From positions 2,728,001 through 2,792,000 of the forward strand of contig NZ_AP026738.1 in the NCBI RefSeq assembly GCF_002157685.2: a stretch of DNA of 64,000 bases, read 5' to 3'. The stretch is from Comamonas thiooxydans (GTDB lineage Bacteria > Pseudomonadota > Gammaproteobacteria > Burkholderiales > Burkholderiaceae_C). Positions 46,303-58,828 of this stretch are shown piece after piece. Under the pieces are notes generated by a model. The model was not told the origin of the DNA and made no database searches. It saw only the letters and a list, made by a program, of their open reading frames with translations. A program made the position numbers and the translations under genes. Numbering within the stretch: the stretch's first letter is position 1; each line of letters begins with the position of its first letter.

Positions 46303-46619
46303 TTTGGGCTGTGCGTCGACCGTCACACTTTCGCCTGGTGGCACTCAGGCCTCAAGAGTTGCTGCCCGGCTTGGCACTCCGTCTCCATGGGGTGTCCACC
46401 GAGGAGTCAGGAGCGCTACGCATACACCGTGGCTGGGCGGACACGATATCCGAGAAGAGGGCTTCAAGGAGGACCCTGGAACTGAACGTGCTTGGGCCTG
46501 TGCCCTGACGCGGCGTTGGTGCGGTAGTCAAGTGCTGTCAGTTTTTGGCAAGCGCGTTATGAATAATTATGAATTCAGAAAACTCTCTGCAAAAGACGGA
46601 GAGTCAAGGAGACATATTC
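46303..46619. promoter_or_regulatory. Upstream region of prpE
   Basis: About 315 bp with no supported gene. AT-rich from about 46540 to 46580, next to the AAGGAGA SD of prpE, so a promoter is likely there. No operator was recognised. Confidence 0.4.
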
Positions 46620-48512
<1,893 letters not shown>

Positions 48513-48529
48513 CTTCAGCAAGCCGTAGC

Positions 48530-48559
48530 CTGTGGTGATGGCTCTCAAAATCACCACAG
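48530..48559 (+). terminator. Hairpin after prpE
   Basis: Perfect 10-bp stem CTGTGGTGAT / ATCACCACAG with a 10-nt loop, 18 nt behind prpE. No U-run follows. Confidence 0.55.
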
Positions 48560-48639
48560 TCCAAGCAAGGGCCACCCAGCAGCAAAGTCAGTCGTCCCCT
48601 CAGTGAAGGCGCGAAGCAGCTCGGGGGACATTTGAATAC

Positions 48640-48669
48640 AAGGCCTGCGACCATCAAGGCGCAGGCCTT
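48640..48669 (+). terminator. Second hairpin between prpE and the phosphomannomutase gene
   Basis: Perfect 10-bp stem AAGGCCTGCG / CGCAGGCCTT, then GCTGTTTGC. Together with the hairpin at 48530 it probably isolates prpE from the next gene. Confidence 0.6.
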
Positions 48670-48756
48670 GCTGTTTGCAGCCTAAAATCGCCCGATCGCG
48701 CCGCGCAGTCCGCTGCCTGGCGCTATGGAATTGAAAAACTTCGAGAAAGAGCTGTC

Positions 48757-50145
48757 GTGCAAGTTGCATCCTCCATCTTCAAGGCTTATGACATTCGCGG
48801 CATCGTGCCGTCGACACTGACTGAAGAAGTCGCCCGCGGTATCGGCCGCGCATTCGGCATGGCAGCGCTGGTCGCCGGTGAAAAAACCGTGGCGGTGGGC
48901 CGTGATGGCCGTCTGTCGGGTCCCGCGCTGTCGGCTGCATTGATGCAGGGCCTGACCGAGGTGGGTGTGAACGTGATCGACATCGGTCTGGCCACCACGC
49001 CCATGCTGTACTTTGCCGCTGCCACCTTGTGCACCAGCGGTATTCAGGTCACTGGCAGCCACAACCCCAAGGATTACAACGGCTTCAAGATGGTGCTGGC
49101 AGGCCGCGCCATTTATGGTGAGGAAATCCAGGCCCTGCGCGTGCGCATGGAAACCGAGGACTGGACGATTACCGGTGCCGGACAGATCAGCCGGGCCGAT
49201 GTGCTGGCCGATTACACCGCCCGCATCGTGGGCGATGTGAAGCTGGCGCGGCCCATGAAGATTGTGGTGGATTGCGGCAACGGCGTGGCCGGTGCATCGG
49301 CTCCCGCCATCTTCCGTCAGCTGGGCTGCGAGGTGATTGAGCTGTTCTCTGAAGTCGACGGCAACTTCCCCAATCATCATCCCGATCCCAGCAAGCCCGA
49401 GAACCTGCGCGATGTGATCCAGGCCCTGCAGACCAGCGATGCCGAGCTGGGTCTGGCCTTTGACGGTGACGGCGACCGCCTGGGCATTGTGACCAAGGAC
49501 GGCCAGAACATCTTCCCCGACCGTCAGATGATGCTGTTCGCCAAGGATGTGCTCTCGCGCGTGCCCGGCGGCTCCATCGTGTTCGACGTCAAGTGCACCC
49601 AGCGTCTGGCCCCCGAGATCGAAGCTGCAGGCGGCAAGGCCGTGATGTACAAGACCGGCCATTCGCTGGTCAAGGCTCGCATGAAGGAGCTGGGTGCGCC
49701 GCTGGGAGGCGAGATGAGCGGCCATATCTTCTTCAAGGAGCGCTGGTACGGCTTTGACGATGGCACCTATGCCGGCTGCCGTCTGCTCGAAATCGTCAGC
49801 CGCGAAACCGACCCCAGCGCAGTGCTCAACGCATTGCCCACCAGCTTTTCCACGCCCGAACTCAATGTGGCCTGTGCCGAAGGCGAGCCTCATCGTCTGG
49901 CGGCCGAGTTGCAGGCGCTCGCTGCCACGGAGTTTGCCGAACCTGCCCGGGTCAGCACCATTGACGGCCTGCGCGTGGACTGGGCCGACGGCTTCGGCCT
50001 GATTCGCGCCAGCAACACCACGCCGGTGCTGGTGCTGCGCTTTGAAGGCCATACACAGCAAGCCTTGCAGCGCATAGAAGCGCAGATGCTGGCTCTGCTC
50101 AAGCGCGTCAAGCCTGACGCTCAGGTAGGCGCTTCCGCGCACTGA
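48757..50145 (+). CDS. Phosphomannomutase/phosphoglucomutase
   Basis: 462 residues from GTG 48757. Alpha-D-phosphohexomutase with four domains: catalytic phosphoserine loop VTGSHNPKDYNGFKM at about 100, metal loop FDGDGDRLGIV at about 235, sugar-binding loop GGEMSGHIFF and C-terminal phosphate loop RASNTTPVLVLRFEG. It makes mannose-1-P or glucose-1-P for LPS and exopolysaccharide, like AlgC/ManB. The proximity of waaA fits a surface-sugar role. Confidence 0.93.
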   Translation: MQVASSIFKAYDIRGIVPSTLTEEVARGIGRAFGMAALVAGEKTVAVGRDGRLSGPALSAALMQGLTEVGVNVIDIGLATTPMLYFAAATLCTSGIQVTGSHNPKDYNGFKMVLAGRAIYGEEIQALRVRMETEDWTITGAGQISRADVLADYTARIVGDVKLARPMKIVVDCGNGVAGASAPAIFRQLGCEVIELFSEVDGNFPNHHPDPSKPENLRDVIQALQTSDAELGLAFDGDGDRLGIVTKDGQNIFPDRQMMLFAKDVLSRVPGGSIVFDVKCTQRLAPEIEAAGGKAVMYKTGHSLVKARMKELGAPLGGEMSGHIFFKERWYGFDDGTYAGCRLLEIVSRETDPSAVLNALPTSFSTPELNVACAEGEPHRLAAELQALAATEFAEPARVSTIDGLRVDWADGFGLIRASNTTPVLVLRFEGHTQQALQRIEAQMLALLKRVKPDAQVGASAH

Positions 50146-50163
50146 CCGAAGCAGCGCTCAAGC

Positions 50164-51468
50164 ATGGCCAAGCCGGCTCCCATGAGCTTTGCCCGTGCGC
50201 TGTTCAGTGCGCTGGCCTGGGCGGTGCAGCCGCTACTGCGGCGCAAGCTGCGTCGCAGAGCGCTGGCTGAGCCGGGTTACGGCGTGGCCGTGCCTGAACG
50301 CTTCGGCCATTACCAGCCTGCAGATCTGGGGCGCGACGGACGCGGCCGATGGGTGTGGATTCATTCGGTGTCGCTGGGCGAGACCCGAGCTGCCGCCATT
50401 CTGATCAAGGCCTTGCGCGAGCGCATGCCGGCTATGCGTCTGCTGCTGACGCACAGCACTGCGACCGGGCGAGAGGAGGGCGCAAAGCTGTTGCAGCCGG
50501 GCGATGTGCAGGTCTGGCTGCCCTGGGACTCCCTGGGCGCCACCAGGCGTTTTGTCGCGCAGTTCCAGCCTGCAGTGGGCGTGCTGATGGAAACCGAGAT
50601 CTGGCCGAATCTGATTGCGGCTTGTGCCAACACGGGCATTCCTCTGGCCCTGGCCAATGCACGTCTCAACGAGAAATCCGAAGCCGGTGCTCTGAGAGTC
50701 AGGCCCCTGTCTCGCCCAGCATACGGCGCACTGGCTGCAGTCTGGGCGCAGACCGAGGCCGATGCCAAGCGCCTGCGCAATGTAGGCGCCCACGTGGATG
50801 CGGTGCTGGGCAATCTCAAATTCGATGTGCTGCCCGATGCCGCCCAGATCGCCCGGGCCGTGCAATGGCGTGCAGCGTTGGCGCGCCCCGTGCTGCTGTT
50901 TGCCAGCAGCCGCGAGGGCGAGGAAGCGATGTTCATCGATGCGCTCAAGACCCTGGGCGATGCTGCAGCGGCGGTGCAATGGCTGGTCGTTCCGCGTCAT
51001 CCTCAGCGTTTTGACGAGGTGGAGAACTTGCTGGGTAAAGCGGGCTTTGCTGTTTCGCGGCGCAGCCAGTGGGAGCAGATGCCTCCCGTGCAGTCCGGCG
51101 CGATCTGGCTTGGCGATTCGCTGGGCGAGATGCCCCTGTATTACGGCCTGGCAGCGGCAGCCCTGATGGGGGGGAGCTTTGCGCCGCTGGGCGGGCAGAA
51201 CCTGATCGAGGCGCTGGCCTGTGATTGTCCCGTGATACTGGGGCCGCATACCTTCAATTTCAGCCAGGCCTCCGAGCAGGCGCTGCAAGCCGGCGCAGCC
51301 CTGGGCGTGCAGGATATGGGAGCAGGCTTGGGCCAGGCTCTGGACCTGGTGGCCAGACCGGATCGTCTGCAGGCTGCCGTACAAAGCTGCCGGCAGATGG
51401 TACAGGGCAATCGCGGTGCGGCCGCGGCCACGGCCGAGGCGATCCAAGTGTTGATGAATGCTCCTTGA
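50164..51468 (+). CDS. waaA: 3-deoxy-D-manno-octulosonic acid (Kdo) transferase
   Basis: 434 residues. Inner-membrane glycosyltransferase (GT30) adding Kdo to lipid A precursor. It has an N-terminal hydrophobic segment and then WIHSVSLGETRAAAILIKAL with the catalytic Glu, LLLTHSTATGREEG, METEIWPNLIAACANTGIPL, LANARLNEKS, and the CMP-Kdo-binding C-terminal GGQNLIEALACDCPVILGPH. It follows the phosphomannomutase gene by 18 bp, so co-transcription is likely. Confidence 0.95.
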   Translation: MAKPAPMSFARALFSALAWAVQPLLRRKLRRRALAEPGYGVAVPERFGHYQPADLGRDGRGRWVWIHSVSLGETRAAAILIKALRERMPAMRLLLTHSTATGREEGAKLLQPGDVQVWLPWDSLGATRRFVAQFQPAVGVLMETEIWPNLIAACANTGIPLALANARLNEKSEAGALRVRPLSRPAYGALAAVWAQTEADAKRLRNVGAHVDAVLGNLKFDVLPDAAQIARAVQWRAALARPVLLFASSREGEEAMFIDALKTLGDAAAAVQWLVVPRHPQRFDEVENLLGKAGFAVSRRSQWEQMPPVQSGAIWLGDSLGEMPLYYGLAAAALMGGSFAPLGGQNLIEALACDCPVILGPHTFNFSQASEQALQAGAALGVQDMGAGLGQALDLVARPDRLQAAVQSCRQMVQGNRGAAAATAEAIQVLMNAP

Positions 51469-51549
51469 TCAGGAGCGTATAGTGCACTGTGAATAAGGGT
51501 TTGAGGTCGATATGACGTTAAACCCTGAAAGCCTGCTTCTCAACCGGTC

Positions 51550-53016
51550 TTAACGTTTGAACGTTCTGGCTGCGGGCTTTGCGGCAGCCATGCTGCTTGT
51601 GACGGCTGGCCTGGCTGCGGCAGCAGGGGCAATGCTGGGTGTGCGTGTCAGTGCGTCGATCATGCGCAGATCATCGTCGCTGAGCACTCCCGTGGCCTGA
51701 CGCAGCTTGAGCTGCCCAAGCAGCACCTGATAGCGCGCATTGGCCAGGTCGCGCTCGGTCTGGTAGACCTGACTCTGGGCATTGAGCACATCGATATTGA
51801 TACGCACCCCGACCTCATAACCCATTTTGTTGGCTTCCAGCGCACTCTGGCTGGAGGCGAGAGCCGCTTCAAGCGCCTTGACCTGAGCCTGGCCGGACTG
51901 CACGCCCAGGAAGGCGGTACGCGTGGCCTGCTCCACGTTGCGGCGGGCATCGTCGAGCTGGGCGCGGGCTTTTTCCTCCAGCGCCACGGTTTCCCGGATG
52001 CGGTTCTGCACCGCAAAACCCGCAAACAGCGGCATGTTCATGACCACGCCGATCTGGGCAGCGTTGGTGCGATAGCTGAGCGGAATGGATGGAGTCATGG
52101 AGCCGTTGGGATAACGGTTGACCACATAACCGGCCTGCAGGTCTACGGTGGGCTTGTGGCCGGCCTCGGCCTTCTGCGTGTCCAGCCTGGCGATGTCCAG
52201 GGCCAGCTGAGCCTGGCGTAACTGGGGCTGGGCGGCCAGGGCCTTGTCCACCCAGTCTTGCATATTGTCGGGCTCCACCCTGGGTAGGGTCAGCGGCGCA
52301 GCCAGCGGCGTGGGCTGAATGCCGACGCGGCCCACGAGCTGATCCAGGGCCACGCGTTTGACCTGCAGGTCATTTTGTGCAGCGATTTCCTGGGCCGTGA
52401 CCAGATCGAAGCGGGACTGGGCTTCGCGAGAATCGGTGATGGTGGCCGTGCCGACTTCGAAATTGCGCTTGGCCATTTCGAGCTGGGTGCTGATGGCCTG
52501 CTTTTGCGACTGGGCCACCTGCACGCTGTCCTGGGCCGCCAGCACATCGAAATAAGCCTGGGCCACACGCACGATCAGGTTCTGTGCAGCTGCATCCAGC
52601 TGAGCCTGGGCCACATCCACGCCGCGCTGCCCCTGCTCGTAGGCAATTTTGTTGGCAGGACGGTACAGCGGCTGCTGGGCGCTGAGCTGCACGTTCTGCT
52701 GTGTGTTGTTGAAGCTGCTGGCCATGCCGGGTATGGGCACGGAGGTATGGATGTCCACATGGGTGCGGTTGGCACCCGCCGACAGACCCACGTTGGGCAG
52801 CAGCCCGGACAGGGCCTGATCGGCACGGCTGGCAGCCGCTCTCGCATCGGCTTGCTGGGCCTGCCATGAAGCGTCATAGCCGCGGGCCTGGGCCACCAGC
52901 TCTGACAAGGTCTGCGCCTGTGTCTGAGCGCCGGCCCATGCCAGCAAAACTCCCAAGGAAATGGCACGCAGAGCGTGGGCGGAGGGGGCTTGCAGGGGCC
53001 TGGGCAGCTTGGTCAT
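51550..53016 (-). CDS. TolC-family outer-membrane channel
   Basis: 488 residues. Signal peptide at about 14-36 (ALRAISLGVLLAWAGAQTQA). The protein then shows the duplicated TolC pattern of long coiled-coil helices: AQARGYDASWQAQQADARAA, LIVRVAQAYFDVLAAQDSVQ, VGTATITDSREAQSRFDLV, and in the second half VGVRINIDVLNAQSQVYQTE. It forms the outer-membrane duct for the RND pump encoded upstream on the same strand. It may serve other TolC-dependent exporters as well. It is the last gene of the five-gene run. Confidence 0.93.
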   Translation of the reverse strand: MTKLPRPLQAPSAHALRAISLGVLLAWAGAQTQAQTLSELVAQARGYDASWQAQQADARAAASRADQALSGLLPNVGLSAGANRTHVDIHTSVPIPGMASSFNNTQQNVQLSAQQPLYRPANKIAYEQGQRGVDVAQAQLDAAAQNLIVRVAQAYFDVLAAQDSVQVAQSQKQAISTQLEMAKRNFEVGTATITDSREAQSRFDLVTAQEIAAQNDLQVKRVALDQLVGRVGIQPTPLAAPLTLPRVEPDNMQDWVDKALAAQPQLRQAQLALDIARLDTQKAEAGHKPTVDLQAGYVVNRYPNGSMTPSIPLSYRTNAAQIGVVMNMPLFAGFAVQNRIRETVALEEKARAQLDDARRNVEQATRTAFLGVQSGQAQVKALEAALASSQSALEANKMGYEVGVRINIDVLNAQSQVYQTERDLANARYQVLLGQLKLRQATGVLSDDDLRMIDALTRTPSIAPAAAARPAVTSSMAAAKPAARTFKR

Positions 53017-53088
53017 AGATGTCAGGTTTGGGCGGTCTCGATCACAACGGGGAACTCAACAGGCAGGAGGCGGGGATGCCGGACGGTC

Positions 53089-53436
53089 TCAATAACGGGG
53101 CACGCTGGGATCGGCGCTGAGCGACCAGGCGTCAATGCCGCCGGTGACGTTGCTGACGTCCTCAAAGCCGTTGTTGACCAGAAATGCGGCCACGCTCATG
53201 CTGCGTGCGCCATGGTGGCACAGGCAGGCGATGGGGTGGTCGGGGTCCAGCTCCTGCAGGCGGCCGGGGATGTCGTGCATGGGAATGCAGCGCAGCTCGA
53301 AGCCTTCGCCGGGCTGGATGCTGGCCAGGGTGACTTCCCAGGGTTCGCGCACATCCAGCACCACGGGCCTGACGCCATTCGCGGCATGAGAAGCCAGCCA
53401 TTGCTGGAACTGGGCGGGCAAGACCTGGGTCAACAT
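53089..53436 (-). CDS. Rhodanese-like single-domain protein
   Basis: 115 residues from ATG 53436, five bases after AGGAG. Motifs: VVLDVREPWEVTLASI and the active-site loop CLCHHGARSMSVAAFL, with catalytic Cys in the position expected of a sulfurtransferase. Cytoplasmic, no signal. Its place between the PCMT-like and TolC-like genes is a conserved Burkholderiales arrangement; no direct link to export is known. Confidence 0.92.
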   Translation of the reverse strand: MLTQVLPAQFQQWLASHAANGVRPVVLDVREPWEVTLASIQPGEGFELRCIPMHDIPGRLQELDPDHPIACLCHHGARSMSVAAFLVNNGFEDVSNVTGGIDAWSLSADPSVPRY

Positions 53437-53553
53437 AAAAACTCCTGGCGGCTGGCCGACGAATCTGCGGGCCAGCCCTGACACTGAAAGACAGGCCCTG
53501 ATCGCTGCACCGCCGAGTCGCAGCGCAGAAAGCAGGGCGAACGCAGCAAGCGT

Positions 53554-54264
53554 TTAGAACGAGAAGCGCGAAGGCTCTTCAAAACCCACGAGGCGGGTGG
53601 CAGCGGTATCCCAGGGTTGCTGGACTTCGAAATTGTTGCCGTTCTTGGTCACCAGCGTGAAGCGCATCACGGGCATGTGACCGACGATGGCGGCAATGCG
53701 GCCGCCTTCGTTGAGCTGGGCATACAGCGCGTCGGGAACCTGGGCCACCGAGCCGCTGAGCACGATCACGTCAAACGCGCCCTGAGCCAGGGAAGCGGTG
53801 GCACCGTTGGCCAGTTTGACTTCGACATTCTTGACGCCGGCGCTGAGCAGATTCTCACGGGCCATTTCGGCCAGTTCGGGGTCGATCTCCAGTGTCACGA
53901 CTTCCTTGGCCTGGGCAGCCAGCAGGGCTGCCATATAGCCGGAGCCGGTGCCGATTTCGAGCACGCGGTCGGTGGGCTTGATCTTCACGTCTTGCAGCAT
54001 GCGCGCTTCGATCTTGGGGGCCAGCATGTGCCAGCCTTTGGCGGCGGCTTCTTCGGCAGTGCCCTTCAGGGGGACTTCAATGTCCATATAGGCCATGTTC
54101 GCGTATTCGGGCGACACATAGTCTTCACGGTGGACCTTGCCCATCAGCTCCAGCACGGACTCGTCCAGCACGTTCCAGGGACGGATTTGCTGTTCGATCA
54201 TGTTGAAACGAGCCTGCGCGTGCACATCGCGCGGGTCCACTTGGGCATTCATTGGCAGGGCCAT
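53554..54264 (-). CDS. Protein-L-isoaspartate O-methyltransferase-like protein
   Basis: 236 residues. Start ATG 54264 is preceded by GGAG at five bases, whereas the longer open frame has no SD and would run into the pump gene. SAM-binding motif I VLEIGTGSGYMAALLA, then VVTLEIDPELAEMARENLLS, and post-motif FDVIVLSGSVAQVP. PCMT repair enzymes carry a different N-terminal substrate loop, and here RPWNVLDESVLELMGKVHRE represents the Pcm-like betaproteobacterial subgroup. Repair of isoaspartyl residues is assumed by family. It lies 22 nt downstream of the RND pump gene. Confidence 0.88.
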   Translation of the reverse strand: MALPMNAQVDPRDVHAQARFNMIEQQIRPWNVLDESVLELMGKVHREDYVSPEYANMAYMDIEVPLKGTAEEAAAKGWHMLAPKIEARMLQDVKIKPTDRVLEIGTGSGYMAALLAAQAKEVVTLEIDPELAEMARENLLSAGVKNVEVKLANGATASLAQGAFDVIVLSGSVAQVPDALYAQLNEGGRIAAIVGHMPVMRFTLVTKNGNNFEVQQPWDTAATRLVGFEEPSRFSF

Positions 54265-54286
54265 GGTATCTCCGGGGAAAGACTTA

Positions 54287-57200
54287 TCAGGACAAACCAT
54301 CGATTCTACGAGCCTCGGAGGCTTCGTGCGGCGGCTCATCGCTTTTTGAGGGCACGCCGGACCATTTACGGCGCATCCAATTGGCAAAATCATCAAGATA
54401 GCAGTACACCACGGGCACCACGACCAGGGTCAGCAGCGAGGAAGTGATGACGCCGCCGATCACCGCCTGGCCCATGGGGGCGCGTTGCTCGGAGCCCTCG
54501 GTGACCGCAAAGGCCAGCGGCACCATGCCGAAGATCATGGCCAGCGTGGTCATCAGGATCGGGCGCAGGCGCACGCGGGCGGCCAGCAGCAGCGCTTCGT
54601 TGCGCGGCAGGCCCGGAGCGGTCTGGCCGCTGGCCTCGTCGGTGCGGGGTTCGCGGGCGCGGATGGCAAAGTCCACCAGCAAAATGGCATTCTTGGTCAC
54701 CAGACCCATGAGCATGACCACGCCGATGATGGAGAACATGGACAGGGCCGAGCCGAACATCATCAGGGCCAGCACCACGCCTATCAGTGTCAGGGGCAGC
54801 GAGGTCATGAGCGCCAGGGGCTGGAGAAAGCTCTTGAACTGGCTGGCCAGAATCATGTAGATGAAGATGATCGCCAGCATCAGCGCGGAAATAGCGTAGC
54901 CAAAGGATTCGGCCATGTTCTTGGCCGCGCCGCTGAACTGGTAACTGTAGCCGGGCGGCATGGGAATGGTGGCCAGCGCCTGCTTGATATCGGCCGTGAC
55001 CTCGCCCGTGCTGCGCAGATAGACATTGGCGTTGATGGCGACCTCGCGGTTGAGATTGCGGCGGTTGATCTGGCTGGGGCCGGTGCTGTCCACCACGCTG
55101 GCAACCTGGTTGAGGCGCACGATGCGCATGCCGCCATCTCCGGTCGCCAGTGCAAACGGCAGGCGCTCCAGGTCCTGGGGCGTGGTGCGGGCCTCGGGCT
55201 CGAGTCGCACGTTCACGTCATAGGTCTGGTCGTCGCTGGCCCGCCAGTTGCCCACGGTCTGGCCGGCCACCCAGGTGCGCAGTGCGCCGGCCATATTGCC
55301 TATCGACAGGCCCAGATCGGCCGCGGCATCGCGATGGACCTCGATATTGACCATGGGCTTGTTGGGCTTGAGGCTGGAGTCCAGATCGACCAGGCCCGGA
55401 ATATCGGCTATGCGCTCCTGCACGATCTGGCTCAGGCGGGCCAGCTCGTCCAGGTCCGGGCCCATGAGCGAGAACTCGACCTGCTTTTGCCCGCCCACAG
55501 CCTCGCGCAGACCCACATGGGTGAGCTTGATGCCTGCAATCGCCTGCAGCCTGGGGCGCAGATAGGCCGAAATCTCGTCCACATTGCGGCTGCGCTGGTG
55601 GCGGTCAACCAGGCGCACATAGATGTTGGCGTAGTTCTTGCCGTTGGCAACGCCGGTGTTGATGGTGGTCAGCGTGTAGCGCACCTCGGGCAAGGCGCGC
55701 AATACGTCCGTCACCTGTCTGGCCTTGGCTTCGGTGGCTTCGATCGAGGAGCCTTCGGGGGTGTTGAAGCTGATCGAAGTTTCCGAAAAGTCCGCCTTGG
55801 GCACAAACTCGGTGCCAAGCAAGGGTACAAGAGCGATGCTTGCTATGAAAATAATGAATGCCAGCGCCAGGGTGAGCAGCTTGTGGGCCAGCGACCAGCG
55901 CAGTATGCCCTGGTAGAAGTCCGAGAGCCGGTCGCTCATGCGCTCCACCCAGGCCGTCACGCGTCCCAGCGTGCGGTCGTACAGGCTTTTGCGGCCATGC
56001 TCTCCATGGGCGTGAATCGCCGGGTCATGCCAGACGCTGGAAAGCATGGGGTCCAGCGTGAAGCTGACAAACATGGAGATCAGCACGGCTGCCACGATGG
56101 TGATACCGAACTCATGGAAGAACTGCCCGATGATGCCCCCCATAAAGCCTATGGGCAGAAATACGGCGACGATGGAAAGCGTGGTGGCTAGCACGGCCAG
56201 CCCGATCTCCTGCGTGCCTTCCATGGCTGCCTGATAGGCGTTCTTGCCCATCTGCACATGGCGCACGATGTTCTCGCGCACCACGATGGCATCGTCGATC
56301 AGCAGACCCACGCACAGCGAGAGCGCCATCAGCGTGACCATATTGATGGAAAAGCCGAACCAGTACATGAAGAGGAAAGTGCCGATCAGCGCGATGGGCA
56401 GTGTCAGCCCCGTGATCACCGTGGAGCGCCAGGAGTTCAGGAACAGAAACACGATGAGCACCGTGAGCAAGGCACCCTCGATCAGTGTCTGGCGCACGTT
56501 GTCCACGCCCACGCGGATGGCGCGTGAGTTGTCGGCGATTGCCTGCAGGCGCACGCCAGGCGGCAGCTCGGGGGCGATGGCCTTGATCGCTGCATTCAGG
56601 CCGTCGACCACCTCGATGGTGTTCTCGTCCTGGGCTTTTTGAACGGACATCAGCAGCGTACGGCTGCCGTTGTACAGCGCCAGGGTCTGCAGCTCCTGCG
56701 CATCGTCCTGCACGCGGGCCAACTGGCCGACGCGGATCGGGGCGCCGTTGCGGTGGGCCACGATGATGCGGGCAAATTCCTCGGGGCGCTGAATGCGGGC
56801 ATCGATCTGCACCACGCGTTCCTGGGCCTTGGAGCGGATCGCCCCCACTGGCAGATCCTGGTTCTCGGCACGCACCGCCTGGGCAACCTGCTCGGGGGTG
56901 ATGGAGTAGGCCTCAAGCGCCTGCGGGTCCAGATAGACATTGATCTCGCGCTTGGTGGCTCCCACCATGTTCACTGCGCCCACGCCGCGCACGTTCTCCA
57001 GCCGCTTTTTCAGCACCTGGTCGGCCCAGCTGGTCAGTGCAATCGCATCGGGCGGCGTCACGCTCTTGCCATCGGGGGCGGTCTCGCCGTGCAGGGCATG
57101 GGGGTCTGGCAGCACGGCCAGCGACCAGACAGCCGTGCTGGCCGGGTCGAAACGGATGACGCGCGGCTCCTTGACCTCGTCACGCAGAGTGGGGCGCACC

Positions 57201-57541
57201 GAGGCGACCTTCTCGCGCACATCGTCGGCAGCGCGGCGGCCGTCTATATGCAGCTGGAACTCGATGATGACGACGCTGGTGCCTTCGTAGCTGCGTGAGG
57301 TCAGGGCATTGATGCCGGCGACCGAGTTGACGGCTTCCTCTATCTTCTTGGTGACCTCGCTCTCGACGATCTCGGGTGAGGCGCCTGGATACTCGACCGT
57401 GACCACCACCACGGGAAACTCGATGTTCGGGAACTGGTCGACCTTGAGCCGCTGGTAGGAAAAAACGCCCAGCACCACAAAGGCCAGCATGAGCATGGTG
57501 GCCAGCACCGGGTTCTTGAGGCTGATGCGCGTGAACCACAT
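54287..57541 (-). CDS. RND multidrug efflux pump, inner-membrane subunit (HAE1/MdtBC-like)
   Basis: 1084 residues, with twelve membrane segments and two large periplasmic loops. N terminus [20 protein letters not shown] is typical. TM4 has [20 protein letters not shown] with the proton-relay Asp pair, and the motif [20 protein letters not shown] precedes it. The second half repeats the pattern ([24 protein letters not shown] stretch at TM10, with Lys). Substrates may include dyes, bile acids or antibiotics; not predictable. The gene starts directly after the adaptor stop. Confidence 0.95.
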   Translation of the reverse strand: MWFTRISLKNPVLATMLMLAFVVLGVFSYQRLKVDQFPNIEFPVVVVTVEYPGASPEIVESEVTKKIEEAVNSVAGINALTSRSYEGTSVVIIEFQLHIDGRRAADDVREKVASVRPTLRDEVKEPRVIRFDPASTAVWSLAVLPDPHALHGETAPDGKSVTPPDAIALTSWADQVLKKRLENVRGVGAVNMVGATKREINVYLDPQALEAYSITPEQVAQAVRAENQDLPVGAIRSKAQERVVQIDARIQRPEEFARIIVAHRNGAPIRVGQLARVQDDAQELQTLALYNGSRTLLMSVQKAQDENTIEVVDGLNAAIKAIAPELPPGVRLQAIADNSRAIRVGVDNVRQTLIEGALLTVLIVFLFLNSWRSTVITGLTLPIALIGTFLFMYWFGFSINMVTLMALSLCVGLLIDDAIVVRENIVRHVQMGKNAYQAAMEGTQEIGLAVLATTLSIVAVFLPIGFMGGIIGQFFHEFGITIVAAVLISMFVSFTLDPMLSSVWHDPAIHAHGEHGRKSLYDRTLGRVTAWVERMSDRLSDFYQGILRWSLAHKLLTLALAFIIFIASIALVPLLGTEFVPKADFSETSISFNTPEGSSIEATEAKARQVTDVLRALPEVRYTLTTINTGVANGKNYANIYVRLVDRHQRSRNVDEISAYLRPRLQAIAGIKLTHVGLREAVGGQKQVEFSLMGPDLDELARLSQIVQERIADIPGLVDLDSSLKPNKPMVNIEVHRDAAADLGLSIGNMAGALRTWVAGQTVGNWRASDDQTYDVNVRLEPEARTTPQDLERLPFALATGDGGMRIVRLNQVASVVDSTGPSQINRRNLNREVAINANVYLRSTGEVTADIKQALATIPMPPGYSYQFSGAAKNMAESFGYAISALMLAIIFIYMILASQFKSFLQPLALMTSLPLTLIGVVLALMMFGSALSMFSIIGVVMLMGLVTKNAILLVDFAIRAREPRTDEASGQTAPGLPRNEALLLAARVRLRPILMTTLAMIFGMVPLAFAVTEGSEQRAPMGQAVIGGVITSSLLTLVVVPVVYCYLDDFANWMRRKWSGVPSKSDEPPHEASEARRIDGLS

Positions 57542-58828
57542 TTATGGGCTCCCGGGACGATCTGCATCCGCTGCCTTGGCGCCGGGGGCAGCAGCCGGAG
57601 CCGGGCTCGACGCTTCAACCAGCGTGCCTTCGCGCAGACCGCCGGTGCTGCCGGCCAGTATCCGGTCGCCCGCATTCAGGCCCTTGAGGATCTGCACCCA
57701 GGTTGCGCCTTCATGGGCGGACTGGCGCCCCAGTTCCACGGTCTTGTGGATTACTCGAAGCTCTGTGCGGCCGGCCATCTCCTGGGCCGGCTCCGGTGCG
57801 GCTGCGACCACGGCCGGCTTGCCGGCTTGCAGCACTTGCACATAGGGCTGGGGCTTGTCGGTGCGCACGGCGGCCAGAGGCACGGCCAGCTGGCTGTCCA
57901 TGCCGGTCAGTATGCTGCCTTGCAGGAACAGGCCGGGGCGCAAATGGGGTGGGCGCTGGCTGCTATTGTTTTTGGCGACCTCGTCCTCTTGTACCGCCAG
58001 ATAGGCCGCCACGGTGCGCGAGCCGGTCTGGGCGCTGGGATTGATGCGTACCACCTTGGCGCTGATGGCCTGCATGTCCAGGGGGGCACCTGGCACTTGC
58101 AGCTCGGCCATCTGGCCGACCTGGACCTGTACCGAATCTGCGGGAGCGAGCTGGGCCATTATTTCCAGCTTGGCTGGATCGACGACTTCGACAATGCGCG
58201 CTTCCACACCGACGCGCTCGCCGTTCTGGACAAAGCGCTGGGCGATCTGACCGCTCATGGGGCTGTTGATGACGGCATCCGTGACGGCCTTGCGGGCCGC
58301 ATCGGCGGCGGCCTGGGCGGCGGCCAGATTGGCACGGGCCGAATCCAGATTGGCCTGGGAGATCAGCAGCGCCGTGGTGGAGATAAAGCCTTTTTGCACC
58401 AGGGCCGCATTGTTGTCCTGGTTGCGCTGGGCAATCGCCAGCTGGGCTCTGGAAGCATCGGCCTGCTGCTGCGTCTGGCGCCAGCGTGCCTCGGCCTCCG
58501 TAGCATCAACGCGCGCCAACTGCTGGCCCTTGCGAACGCTATCGCCTTCGCGCACGGTCAGGCCGCGCAGTTCGCCCGCGACATAGGCCTTGACCACGGC
58601 CGAGTTCACCGCCTGAACCACTCCGTTGAGCGGAACGCTCAAAGCAAGCTGAAGGGGCTGGACCGTCAGAACCTCCTGGGCAGCCAGTTGTATGGGCAGT
58701 TCCTGCGGAACCGCAGCATGGTTCGCTGCCTGTTTTTTATGCTGCAGATTGACGACTGCGCGCCAGCCTATGACAACCAGCAAGCCGATCAGGGCCAGAC
58801 TCAAGGCCCAGCGGCCGGAACGCTTCAT
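57542..58828 (-). CDS. RND efflux periplasmic adaptor (membrane fusion protein)
   Basis: 428 residues with an N-terminal membrane anchor (LSLALIGLLVVIGWRAVVNL). It has a lipoyl-like hairpin (VPLNGVVQAVNSAVVKAYVA and GDSVRKGQQLARVDATEAEA), a long alpha-hairpin rich in Ala and Gln, then the second lipoyl half and a beta-barrel domain. This is the HlyD/AcrA layout. It is the first gene of the pump operon (adaptor-pump-PCMT-rhodanese-TolC), with no gap to the pump gene. No regulator is adjacent. Confidence 0.94.
   Translation of the reverse strand: MKRSGRWALSLALIGLLVVIGWRAVVNLQHKKQAANHAAVPQELPIQLAAQEVLTVQPLQLALSVPLNGVVQAVNSAVVKAYVAGELRGLTVREGDSVRKGQQLARVDATEAEARWRQTQQQADASRAQLAIAQRNQDNNAALVQKGFISTTALLISQANLDSARANLAAAQAAADAARKAVTDAVINSPMSGQIAQRFVQNGERVGVEARIVEVVDPAKLEIMAQLAPADSVQVQVGQMAELQVPGAPLDMQAISAKVVRINPSAQTGSRTVAAYLAVQEDEVAKNNSSQRPPHLRPGLFLQGSILTGMDSQLAVPLAAVRTDKPQPYVQVLQAGKPAVVAAAPEPAQEMAGRTELRVIHKTVELGRQSAHEGATWVQILKGLNAGDRILAGSTGGLREGTLVEASSPAPAAAPGAKAADADRPGSP

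Noticed and set aside
54485..56191. 568-codon plus-strand open frame
   Set aside because: It is antisense to the RND pump gene, which is conserved end to end.
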